In this document: in pieces, positions 51,901-56,565 of the stretch
Numbering within the stretch: the stretch's first letter is position 1
Layout of the letters: the number at the start of each line of letters is the position of its first letter
Origin: Augochlora pura
Lineage: Eukaryota; Arthropoda; Insecta; Hymenoptera; Halictidae
DNA: 64,000 bases
Reading direction: 5' to 3'
Assembly: GCF_028453695.1 (NCBI RefSeq)
Contig: NC_135775.1
Coordinates: 22,478,545-22,542,544 of the forward strand
Notes under the pieces: model-generated
The model's input: only the letters and a program-made list of their open reading frames with translations
Database searches by the model: none
What the model was told of the DNA's origin: nothing
Translations under genes and position numbers: made by a program

Positions 51901-52963
51901 TTAGATGAATCGTATACGACGGACCGTAATGTCTGGACTGCGGATTCTGTGCGCTTTTTCATTTGCATAAATATACTCCTGGAACACGGAGGAGGATACG
52001 ATGAAATTCGTGATCGAGACAGCTTATCCGCTTGAACATCCGCAGTCTAGTAGACATGCTAGACCAGGCACGGGCCAATATTGCCCTAAATCTGGCCACG
52101 TGAGAGCTCGCGGGCATCGGAACCACGTCTTACTTTTAGAGCCCCGGGCACACGAGAGGCGCTTGGTCGTCTTCCACGTCCCTCGAATCTGATTTATTCC
52201 GAGTCGTTTGCCCTTAGGGCCGATCCAAAACGCTCCCAGGGCTCTCGTTGCCCATGCCTGGACTTACGAGGGAACGCATTCGAGATACACGAGCCGATTC
52301 AGTCGAGATTAACCCTCGCAGGACGAACGTGGGTCGCCCGAGAAAAAAGATTACGCTTTGGTATTTGTTTGTGCTTGATTTTCGCATGGGTCGCTGAACG
52401 ATCGTCGCAAAGGCAAGGTCCGTCCTCCGAGGGTTGAACTATCATCGTCCGCCGTGTCCTCCTCCCCTTAGAGGGGACGAAAACGTTACGTGCCGTAGCT
52501 TGTGCCGAGACAATGATGATCGCCGCGGAATTCGAGTCTCGCTGGTCGAGTCAGTCGCAGGATCCATTTCTCGCCGCCCACGACTCTCGTGGGCGTGAAT
52601 TCTCTCAGATCGACGTATCTCGAACATGTTCCCCGGGAGAACACCTGAAAACAGTGACCACCACGGCCCGATTCGAAACGGTCGCGATCGATGCCGACTA
52701 ATGTTGCGCCGTCGTCCGACTGCTTTCAGAAACCTCTGGTTCGACCACCGGAGGACACCATGTCGGTGGATAGGATGCAGCACTGCGAATTACATATGCA
52801 ACCACGAAAAAAAAACTGCTGCAGGTCGTGGCTATCCAAGTTCCCGACGAAGTCCAAGCGCATCGACGTCATATCGAGAATTTTCTTCCCAATCGTATTC
52901 GCTTTCTTCAACCTAACGTACTGGTCCAGCTACCTGTTCCGGAAGGAGGGGGAGGACGAGTAA
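2263..52963 (+). CDS. GluCl: Glutamate-gated chloride channel, whole spliced gene (exons 1-10a)
   Basis: Pentameric Cys-loop anion channel opened by glutamate; acts in the plasma membrane of neurons and muscle and is the target of macrocyclic lactones. Joining 2263-2321, 3801-3913, one exon 3, 46606-46675, 47271-47424, 47502-47584, 47665-47799, 47883-48035, 48720-49000 and 52730-52963 gives 1350 nt, that is 449 residues plus TAA. Order: signal peptide (1-21), extracellular ligand domain with Cys-loop C162-C176 and a second pair C221/C232, TM1 (about 245-267), TM2 (about 272-292) preceded by the anion-selectivity motif P273-A274-R275, TM3 (about 306-328), a short cytoplasmic loop, and TM4 (about 424-442). 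All junctions are GT-AG and in phase. Residues A305 and G311 at TM3, which correspond by spacing to positions mutated in abamectin-resistant diamondback moth, are the sensitive forms. Alternative forms use different exon 3 copies and probably exon 10b. Confidence 0.96.
2322..3800 (+). other. GluCl intron 1
   Basis: Begins GTAAGT, ends TTGCAG. It holds a small inverted-repeat element at 2887-3067 and one end of a repeat carrying the core CAATGGTCAGAC (about 3256-3292); otherwise no gene. A dinucleotide run of GC lies at about 2643-2658. Confidence 0.85.
2887..3067. mobile_element. Short non-autonomous inverted-repeat element, family A copy 1
   Basis: The ends are inverted copies: TTAACCCTTTGTACTCGA on the left and TCGAGTGCAAAGGGTTAA on the right, around about 145 bp of AT-rich sequence without coding capacity. 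The same ends flank elements at 17887-18134 and 22626-22828, which is how the family was recognised. It is MITE-like; the parent transposon is not identified. Confidence 0.75.
3801..3913 (+). CDS. GluCl: GluCl exon 2: mature N-terminus
   Basis: Encodes residues 20-58 (both edge codons split), including the conserved N-terminal helix NFREKEKDVLDDILG (from N27) and YDARIRPSG (from Y45). Acceptor CTGGTTGCAG ends at 3800; donor is GTGAAT at 3914. The last base G joins AT of any exon 3 to make the Asp codon D58. N55-A-T is an N-glycosylation sequon. The strings match the start of insect GluCl subunits closely. Confidence 0.96.
6936..7000. repeat. 14-bp tandem repeat, about 4.5 copies
   Basis: Units begin at 6936, 6950, 6964, 6978 and 6992, with a consensus close to AATAATCGACTGTC. 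Copies alternate ACTGTC and the G-rich version (ATTGGC, ACCGGC). Confidence 0.8.
10868..11077. repeat. 30-bp minisatellite, about 7 copies
   Basis: Central copies are nearly identical (core TTCGGAAATATTTGAATTCA followed by TTAAACAGCT) and decay toward both edges, as expected of an old tandem array. Confidence 0.8.
12407..12567. mobile_element. Short inverted-repeat element, family D copy
   Basis: The left end contains TGTCTGACCATTACTTGCC and the right end the inverse, CAGCAATGGTCAGACA. The interior is non-coding. The better preserved copy at 19329-19454 shows the family ends more clearly. Confidence 0.65.
13803..13870 (+). CDS. GluCl: GluCl alternative exon 3a
   Basis: 68 nt coding residues 58-80 of the extracellular domain (end of the N-terminal segment, strand beta1 and the loop after it): VRVNLFVRSIATISDIKM after DGPAI. 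Acceptor TTTTTGCCCTTAG ends at 13802; donor GTAAGT starts at 13871. It enters in phase 1 (completing G|AT) and leaves in phase 0 into exon 4. R70 is kept; with R89 of exon 4 it has the 19-residue spacing of the two arginines that bind glutamate in the nematode channel (R37 and R56). It differs from 3b mainly after R70-S-I. Copy letters follow genomic order here and may not match published names. Confidence 0.95.
15171..17178. repeat. GA microsatellites (three tracts)
   Basis: Purine tracts lie at 15171-15197 (pure AG), 16651-16716 (GAAA then GA/GC) and 17161-17178 (pure GA). All have the purine strand on +. Confidence 0.9.
17887..18134. mobile_element. Family A inverted-repeat element, copy 2
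   Basis: Left end GTTAACCCTTTGCACTGGA, right end TTCGAGCGCAAAGGGCTAAT, inverted with respect to each other with a few mismatches. The interior is AT-rich and non-coding. Confidence 0.7.
19329..19454. mobile_element. Family D inverted-repeat element, best copy
   Basis: About 30-bp inverted ends. The left begins GTCTGATCATCGCTGACTG and continues into TTTCTACTTGC; the right reads GCGAGTAGAAACGTCAAGC and ends GATCAGAC. Only about 65 bp lies between them. Related ends occur at 3256-3292, 12407-12567, 15418-15470, 39198-39761 and 41343-41370. Confidence 0.8.
21424..21470. repeat. GA microsatellite upstream of exon 3b
   Basis: A near-pure GA run with a GGGGG interruption, preceded by an AAAGAAAAGAAAAG purine stretch from 21395. 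It ends about 136 bp before the exon 3b acceptor. Confidence 0.95.
21607..21674 (+). CDS. GluCl: GluCl alternative exon 3b
   Basis: 68 nt, same phases as exon 3a. It codes VRVNIFVRSISKINDVTM after DGPAI, closest to the canonical insect GluCl sequence at this place. Acceptor GTTTGCTATGTTAG ends at 21606; donor GTAAGT begins at 21675. Only one exon 3 can be used per message: placed after 3a it would be read from ATG GGC and reach TAA within 18 codons. R64 and R70 are both present. Confidence 0.96.
22116..22311. repeat. 98-bp tandem duplication
   Basis: The copies at 22116-22213 and 22214-22311 are almost identical (CCATAG in the first, CCACAG in the second), so the duplication is recent compared with the diverged repeats around it. 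Confidence 0.9.
22626..22828. mobile_element. Family A inverted-repeat element, copy 3 (nested)
   Basis: Left TTAACCCTTTCCACTCGA, right TTCGAGTGCAAAGGGTTAA. It lies inside the larger element at 22051-22903, so family A moved after the larger one inserted. Confidence 0.8.
24561..24865. repeat. TA and CA microsatellites
   Basis: TA-rich tracts (24561-24660) are followed by interrupted CA runs (24725-24865). Similar CA/TA mixtures occur at 21721-21800 and 23100-23225. Confidence 0.9.
25793..25958. mobile_element. Inverted-repeat element, family E
   Basis: The ends are CAGACTGCGGATTTTT and AAAATCCGCAGTCCAG, inverted copies. The sequence ATCCGCAGTCTA or its inverse recurs at 8126, 51936, 52031, 57477, 59051 and 59974, so this is a dispersed family. 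No coding capacity. Confidence 0.7.
26745..26877. repeat. Opposed poly-G (13) and poly-C (19) runs
   Basis: G13 at 26745-26757 and C19 at 26859-26877 are about 100 bp apart and could pair as a GC hairpin or form a quadruplex on either strand. Another long C run lies at about 20391-20403 and a G run at about 59700-59711. Confidence 0.9.
27346..27890. repeat. Degenerate tandem repeat, period roughly 75-120 bp
   Basis: The pair of motifs AAATTTCCTG and AACTTCGCGAAAGAAATC recurs: gcgaaagaa at about 27353, 27427, 27549 and 27728, and a variant at 27818, with AAATTTCCTG before several of them. A GA tract (27439-27476) interrupts the second unit. Confidence 0.65.
28596..28695. other. Assembly gap (100 N)
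   Basis: Exactly 100 undetermined bases, the usual placeholder for a gap of unknown size. It lies in a GC-rich part of the intron between exons 3b and 3c; a missing exon there cannot be excluded. Confidence 0.98.
31366..31433 (+). CDS. GluCl: GluCl alternative exon 3c (divergent)
   Basis: 68 nt, same phases as 3a and 3b. It codes DEPTYVIVNIFLRSISKIND followed by NSM. The start is strongly changed: D-G-P-A-I-V-R becomes D-E-P-T-Y-V-I, so R64 is replaced by Ile, while the glutamate-binding candidate R70 and the S-I-S-K-I-N-D block are kept. Acceptor TCGACGTGATTAG ends at 31365; donor GTGAGT begins at 31434. Read after another exon 3 it hits TGA at its sixth codon. Third exon 3 variants are known in other insects, so it is a real exon rather than a decayed copy; its reading frame and splice sites are intact. 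Confidence 0.93.
32371..32677. mobile_element. Fold-back element with nested inverted repeats, TATA flanks
   Basis: Outer ends: ACAGGGTGTCCTAAAAGT on the left and AGTGACTTTTTGACACC on the right, flanked by TATA on both sides (possible target-site duplication). Inner arms of about 36 bp (32443-32478 and 32596-32632; TAACTTTTTCCTTT against AAAGGAAAAAGTTA) pair strongly. The interior has no transposase. Confidence 0.7.
32775..32927. mobile_element. Possible family A-like inverted-repeat element
   Basis: AAATTAACTCTCTGTGC on the left, ACTGTAGAGGGTTAATT on the right. The ends are shorter and more diverged than the three clear copies, so assignment is tentative. Confidence 0.4.
33104..33316. mobile_element. 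Inverted-repeat element, family B copy 1
   Basis: Left CACTGAACCTACCGCGCCGG, right TTGGCCGGTAGGCTCAGCGT, inverted with few mismatches. About 213 bp, AT-rich, non-coding. A second copy of the same size is at 58065-58279. Confidence 0.75.
35171..35230. repeat. 13-bp tandem repeat, about 4.5 copies
   Basis: Copies of AAATAATTCTCGG with a G/A alternation at the end start at 35171, 35184, 35197, 35210 and 35223. Confidence 0.85.
36104..36141. repeat. CT microsatellite
   Basis: CCTCCCTCTCTCTCCCTCTC and further CT on the + strand, opposite in orientation to most GA tracts in the window. Confidence 0.9.
37081..37232. mobile_element. Inverted-repeat element, family F
   Basis: Left ATTACTAGAGCCCGGAC followed by GAATCGATCACT; right AGTGATCCACTCGTGCCGGC followed by TCTAGTGAT. 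The arms of about 33 bp are inverted copies with several mismatches. Only one copy was noticed. Confidence 0.6.
38165..38330. mobile_element. Possible decayed terminal-repeat element
   Basis: ATACAGCGTGTTGCAAAATG on the left and TATAGGATGTTTCAGATAA on the right recall the CAGGGTGTCC-type ends of the element at 32371, but pairing between the two ends is weak. Confidence 0.3.
39198..39761. repeat. Family D element expanded into a tandem array
   Basis: Units of roughly 105-150 bp begin with GTCTGATCATTG (39198), GTCCGACTAATGC (39338), GTCTGACGAACCC (39489) and GTCTGACTAATAC (39594); the first, second and fourth continue into TTTCTACTT. The right border CAGCGATGGTCAGAC (to 39761) is the inverse of the left, so the array sits between the two ends of a family D element. 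Confidence 0.65.
42431..42780. repeat. Minisatellite: degenerate AAATAAATG units, then a 35-bp repeat x4
   Basis: From 42641 to 42780 four 35-bp units follow each other exactly (start ATAAATCGAACAAAAAGGAA, end ATGAA); the fourth is slightly diverged. Before them (42431-42640) are looser units of about 27-28 bp built from AATAAATAC and GTGAATAAA. All frames through it are low complexity. Confidence 0.9.
43521..43582. repeat. TAA trinucleotide microsatellite
   Basis: Runs of AATAAT with a few substitutions; it gives the isoleucine-only translations seen on the reverse strand. Confidence 0.9.
44897..45127. repeat. TA-rich microsatellite
   Basis: TATATATTTATAT and ATCTATAT variants with little else for about 230 bp; it produces Tyr/Ile-only frames on both strands. 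Confidence 0.9.
46606..46675 (+). CDS. GluCl: GluCl exon 4
   Basis: Codes EYSVQLTFREQWMDDRLQFD followed by DAEG (residues 81-104, G104 split). Acceptor CTGTTCGTCTGCAG ends at 46605; donor GTAATT starts at 46676. It enters in phase 0, which suits all three exon 3 copies. R89 in FREQW corresponds by spacing to the second glutamate-binding arginine. If exon 3 is skipped, exon 2 joined here reads into TGA after 19 codons. Confidence 0.97.
47271..47424 (+). CDS. GluCl: GluCl exon 5
   Basis: Residues 104-155. It contains RVWMPDLFFSNEKEG and HNIIMPNVYIRIFPHGSVLY, among the most conserved parts of the extracellular domain of insect GluCl. Acceptor TGAATCGTTGCAG ends at 47270; donor GTAAAC begins at 47425. 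The 5' splice site is the weaker GTAAAC form. Intron 4 (46676-47270) is 595 bp of AT-rich sequence with no feature seen. Confidence 0.97.
47502..47584 (+). CDS. GluCl: GluCl exon 6: Cys-loop
   Basis: Residues 155-183. It holds the signature 15-residue Cys-loop CPMNLKLYPLDRQVC (C162 to C176, with 13 residues between), which couples ligand binding to the pore. Acceptor TTCCATTTTCCAG ends at 47501; donor GTAAGT starts at 47585. The intron before it is only 77 bp, and the last codon (Y183) is split T|AT. Confidence 0.97.
47665..47799 (+). CDS. GluCl: GluCl exon 7
   Basis: Residues 183-228: GWTTDDLVFLWKEGDPVQVV, then LPRFTLEKFLTDYCNSKTNT. C221 is the first cysteine of the second disulphide typical of glycine- and glutamate-gated anion channels; it pairs with C232 of exon 8 around the ligand-binding loop C. 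Acceptor TTATTTTCAG ends at 47664; donor GTCAGT starts at 47800. The preceding intron is 80 bp. Confidence 0.97.
47883..48035 (+). CDS. GluCl: GluCl exon 8: end of ligand domain, TM1, start of TM2
   Basis: Residues 228-279: C232, then TM1 (SYYLIQIYIPCCMLVIVSWV onward) and the TM2 lead-in with P273-A274-R275, the motif that sets anion selectivity. Acceptor GATCCGCCAACAG ends at 47882; donor GTAATG starts at 48036. The preceding intron is 83 bp. Intron 8 (48036-48719) is 684 bp with nothing recognisable. Confidence 0.97.
48720..49000 (+). CDS. GluCl: GluCl exon 9: TM2, TM3, start of cytoplasmic loop
   Basis: Residues 279-372. The pore-lining TM2 VTTLLTMATQTSGINASLPP is followed by TM3 with DIWTGVCLTFVFGALLEFAL and by the loop beginning NYASRSDMHSENMVKK. 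Acceptor TTTGCGGGACAG ends at 48719; the donor is GTCAGT after the codon ATG (49001). Reading through the donor stays open for 39 codons to TAA at 49118-49120, so intron retention would give a channel of 411 residues without TM4. A305 and G311 at TM3, sites of known resistance substitutions in moths by spacing, are unaltered. Confidence 0.97.
51935..52049. mobile_element. Family E inverted-repeat element, copy 2
   Basis: TCTGGACTGCGGATTCTG on the left and ACATCCGCAGTCTAG on the right are inverted. It also contains CTTTTTCATTTGCAT, similar to CTTTTTCATATCAT beside the single end at 8126, which supports common descent. Confidence 0.6.
52309..52439. mobile_element. Inverted-repeat element, family C
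   Basis: Left TTAACCCTCGCAGGACGAAC, right GGTCCGTCCTCCGAGGGTTG, inverted with few mismatches; 131 bp, non-coding. Related in its outermost bases to family A (TTAACCCT). Confidence 0.65.
52730..52963 (+). CDS. GluCl: GluCl exon 10a: TM4 and C-terminus (usual terminal exon)
   Basis: Residues 373-449 plus TAA. It starts KPLVRPPEDT, continues with HCELHMQPRKKNCCRSWLSK, the segment FPTKSKRIDVISR and TM4 FPIVFAFFNLTYWSSYLF, and ends RKEGEDE. These are strongly conserved in insect GluCl. The exon enters in phase 0 from exon 9. The stop is embedded in a donor-like string (GAGTAAAC: GTAAAC, the form used as real donor by exon 5), so the stop codon would be removed if that site were spliced; no evidence that it is. 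Confidence 0.96.
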   Translation, partial: KPLVRPPEDTMSVDRMQHCELHMQPRKKNCCRSWLSKFPTKSKRIDVISRIFFPIVFAFFNLTYWSSYLFRKEGEDE

Positions 52964-53118
52964 ACGTCGACAAGGAAGCGCTTGGAACAAGGAACGTGGC
53001 ACGCGGCCATTCCCGCCAGTATCACACCGGCACCACAGCCAACACCAACGCCAGATCACACCATCGCCCGCGACACCGGCATCAGTATTACCATTACAGG
53101 CCCTCCCATCATCACCAG

Positions 53119-53679
53119 CACCATCTCCACCACTGCGTCCTGCCGCAGCAGGACGAGGACGAGGAGGAGGACGAGGAGGAGGAGGAGGAGGAGCAACAGC
53201 AGCAGCTGCCGCTGTCGTCCCACCGTCACCACCACCCGCGGTTCTATCCGGGCCGCAACGAGCCGAGGTCGGCGTCGTTCCCGTCGCTGCACAACGCCAA
53301 GGGGAGCGGACGCTGCTCGCCGAGGAGCGCCCGTTGCTCGCCGAGGAGCACGCGACACTCCTGCAAAAGCTCCGCGAGGTCCTCGCCGTCCACGTCCCCG
53401 TCGCCATCCCCGTTCCCATCGCCCACACCATCCCCGACCACGTCTCGCAGGGCGACGCCGTCGCCGCCGACACCCGCCGGTCGGACCTCCTTCTCGCGGA
53501 ACGACAAGTGCTGCTGGGGCCTGATCCCACGCAGCTGGTTCACGTCCCGGGACAAGGGCAGCGCGAGAATCGACTTCATCGCGCGACGCGCGTTCCCTCT
53601 CACCTTCGTCCTCTTCAACCTCGGCTATTGGTCAAACTATTTGTTCCAGGGCAAGGATAGCGATAACAGGCAGAAGTAA
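53119..53679 (+). CDS. GluCl: Putative alternative terminal exon 10b: long loop and second TM4
   Basis: Frame differs from exon 10a, so it cannot be read by continuing through it. From R at 53566 the frame codes RIDFIARRAFP, LTFVLFNLGYWSNYLF and QGKDSDNRQK, then TAA (53677-53679). The TM4 block matches exon 10a at 17 of 27 residues, including Y-W-S-x-Y-L-F, and both have K-x-x-CC or D-K-CC about 20 residues before it. Upstream lie a His-rich part, an acidic Asp/Glu run then Gln, and a Ser-Pro-rich stretch. Acceptors in the correct phase 0 exist before 53020, 53119 and 53149; I chose 53119 (pyrimidine-rich CCCTCCCATCATCACCAG), so the 5' end is uncertain. GC-ending codons dominate. With exons 1-9 it gives about 548-591 residues. 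It could instead be an unused duplicate, but its intact frame argues against that. Confidence 0.72.
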   Translation, partial: HHLHHCVLPQQDEDEEEDEEEEEEEQQQQLPLSSHRHHHPRFYPGRNEPRSASFPSLHNAKGSGRCSPRSARCSPRSTRHSCKSSARSSPSTSPSPSPFPSPTPSPTTSRRATPSPPTPAGRTSFSRNDKCCWGLIPRSWFTSRDKGSARIDFIARRAFPLTFVLFNLGYWSNYLFQGKDSDNRQK

Positions 53680-54303
53680 GTCGTTTATTCACGCGCCGGG
53701 GGCTCGGAACGGATCCGGCGCAGATCCGCGAAGCTCCGGCACACACGCACCCACGTGACCGAAATGACGCCGTGACGCACCCTCGAATTGCTGGTCGTTC
53801 TGGGCACAGTTCGGTTCTTTCTTTGCTCCAATCTCGAGGCGCGCCTCGCAAAAATTATCGAAAATTACTTACTCTTGCATCGATCATCGGACGATCGTTA
53901 AGATCGATAAAATTGGCCAGTCAGATTGATTCCGTATCGGCCGGACCCTTCGCGGAACAGGCGTCACTGATATTCTGAGGAACCGTTTCAACCTCGGCGG
54001 TGAACACTCGAATCCCTGGGAGATAATCGTTAACTACCTTGGACTGTATACTAGCTGAGAGGGAACCATCGCGCATGGAATCAGCTCGCTAAGCCCGAGT
54101 CTAACTACCAGGCCACCAGTTCTAGCACACGAACCGTGTTCCTATGATCTATCCAACGGTGCGGAGACGACGAGCTGGCTAGCGGACGCTGTAGATCGAT
54201 CACGCTTTGGTCGACACGTTTGGTTTCTGGGTTGACACGATGGCGGCGGGTTTGCAAGGTAGCGAATGGTAGAGGGATTCTGAGGGAACAGCTTCGCGTT
54301 GTT

Positions 54304-55012
54304 AAAAATCTCGTCTTTACACTGTATTGAACAGAAACGACAAGTTGGCGAGTCGATAGGTAGAGTCAGTGAAGGATAGCGAGCGTTATTTAACTTAGCT
54401 TTTCCTAGGTAAATTGTCGTCTTTGCATATTTTTCGCTGAAACGACAAATTAGATAGGGAAATACTGGGTTGGTAAGGAAGATAGCGGTTTCAGGGGTGT
54501 AGCTAGCGAACCGAGGGCATTTCTAAGCTAAATTGTTGTCTTTGCGCAGTTCTGAACTGAAATGACAAATTAGCTAGAAAAATATTGAGCTAGTAAGGAA
54601 GATAAGGAGGGGTATCAGGGATGTAACTAGCGAGCTGGCAGCATCTCTCAGCTAAATTGTCGTCTTTGTACACTTCCGAGCAGAAACGATAAATTAGCTA
54701 GAGAGAAATACTAGGCCAGGGAGGAAATAGGAGTTTCAGGGAATGTAGCTAGTGAACTATGAACAATCGTGGAGCTTGTTAAACAGAAATCGGGCAGCTT
54801 TTTCCAGCTAAATTGTCGTCTTTGCATACTTCTGTGCAGAAACGACAAATTAGCAAGGAAAACCTCAAGAGTGATAAAAATAGAAATATCAGGGACGTGT
54901 AGCTAGCGAACATTGAACAATCAGGGTGCTTATTAAACAGAAATCAGACAGCTTTTTCTAACTAAATTCTCGCTTTTGAACGCTTCTGAGCAAAAACGAC
55001 GAATTAGCTAGA
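54304..55012. repeat. Six diverged tandem units, each with an imperfect hairpin
   Basis: Hairpin cores lie near 54304-54352, 54406-54454, 54525-54576, 54650-54701, 54806-54857 and 54959-55012. The consensus 5' arm is GCTAAATTGTCGTCTTTGC and the 3' arm GCAGAAACGACAAATTAGC, about 19 bp with one or two mismatches and a loop of about 10 nt. Unit spacing grows from 101 to about 155 bp. Between hairpins a second motif recurs (TCAGGG, then TGTAGCTAGCGAAC). Arms are more conserved than loops, and several arm changes keep pairing as G-T wobble. Whether it is transcribed (3' UTR) is unknown. Confidence 0.8.
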
Positions 55013-55664
55013 AGAAAGCTTCGGCCATTGGTGAAGAACGATTGGGGTTAATCGAACGCCAATCAGATTGCAGTGTCTAAGCGAGCTGGCCGTCTCCGCG
55101 GAATGGAGTCTCGCGAATATACGTCGTAAGAACGAAGATAGACCGTAAATCCGTGCCTGAAGTTCGTTGATTGAAAGACCAAAGGGAAAGCGCAACGATG
55201 CAACGACGCTCGAATACAGTAGCAAGTAGTCGGCGAAGTCTTTAGGGTACAGGTGAACAAATAGGGGCCGTACGAGGTGACGAGAGAAAAAAAGAAAAAA
55301 ACGAAAGGGGGTGAAGTCGGTTAGAACGGTGCAAACGAATCCGTGTTCTGCGAGCACGTATCATAAAAAGCGTACACGAACCGTACACGACACACGTCTC
55401 ACACGATATTACACTGGTTTGAGGAGGATCACATGGGACACCCATGAAACGGGAGAACACGTACACACGCACACACACGCCCACCCACCCACCTGTAACA
55501 TAACGCATAATCGGGAGACCGCGCGCCACTGGATGAATACCAATGTAGTGGGCCCTGTATAGCCACGGCCTGTTGACGAAACTACAAGCGAATAAATTTA
55601 TAAATAATATAACTTAATATAATTGAGAAGTAAATCGTTAATGAAACAATGATTCCTGTGAATA

Positions 55665-56565
55665 AAAGAGGGAGGGAGGGATGGAGGGAGGGGAGGAAGA
55701 GAAATAGATAGAAAGAGAGAGAGAGAGAGAGTTAGAGAAAGGGAAAATCCTCAGTCTTAAAGGGACAGCGAGTCGGTGTTTTAGGAAAGGATGTTCTATA
55801 TCGAGTCGACTAATTTTGTAACGTTGACTCGAGACGATAGATAGAGAGATAGAGAAGAGAGAGAGAGAGAGATTAGAGAGGGAATAAAACAGAGAATAGA
55901 ACCAAGAAGCGTGAACGAAAAGCGAAATAGAGAAAAAAGAGATATTATAATCGTTCGCGAGTACGACGACTCGCGTCGCTCTCCCTTGGACACCTCTCGG
56001 GGTCCCGGCTGACCCGGGCCGCCCCCCACGTATTGCTCATTGACCAGTCGAGACTGAGGATAAATAACATTTGTTCAACGCGAAGCGTACACCAATTGGT
56101 CGGATGGCACGACTACGAAATGGCAAGGGTAAACCGAAAAATACCAAAAGAAACCAGAAGAGAAAACAAAAAAAATCGCAAAAGCAGAAAACGAAGGACG
56201 GACTGATGAATCGCGTCGAATCGGTCGTCGCTGTAAAATCGATCCGCCGACCCCGCGATCGCGGGGAAAAACTTTATTTTTGCCCCGCGCGCGCGGTCGC
56301 GAGCGCCGTTCGCTTGCTTGGGTGCGTTTTCTCGATACCCTTGGAAACCAAAAGCAAAACCCGAAAAAAATGCAAAACGACGAGAAAATCCCGGAAAAAA
56401 AGAGTGTCGCAATTTAACGAAGAACGGGAATGTTGGAGGACAGAGAGAGGGAGAGAGAGAGAGAGAGTGAGAGAGAGAGTGAGAAAGAGAAAAAGAGGGT
56501 GCAGAGAGGAGAAGCAGAGAGAAAGAGAGATGGGGAAAAAAGAGAGAAAGAGAGAGAGAGTGGAT
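55665..56565. repeat. GA microsatellites (three tracts)
   Basis: GA-rich tracts at about 55665-55735, 55838-55885 and 56438-56565, all with purines on the + strand. A TA tract follows at 56815-56852. Confidence 0.9.

Larger units (their letters stand above)
49001..52729 (+). other. GluCl intron 9 (3.7 kb)
   Basis: It contains short GA and TA runs (49380-49430), an ATT/ATC repeat (49823-49880), a family E element (51935-52049) and a family C element (52309-52439). Just before exon 10a are CGACTAATG, a good branch-point match at about 52695, and the tract CCGACTGCTTTCAG. Open frames at 50.6-51.2 kb and 52.5-52.7 kb have no recognisable content. Confidence 0.8.

Noticed and set aside
52913..53618. 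Other open frames overlapping exon 10b on both strands
   Set aside because: The frame ending in the TM4 block is the only one with family similarity; the others are GC-rich shadows (Arg/Pro/Val runs).
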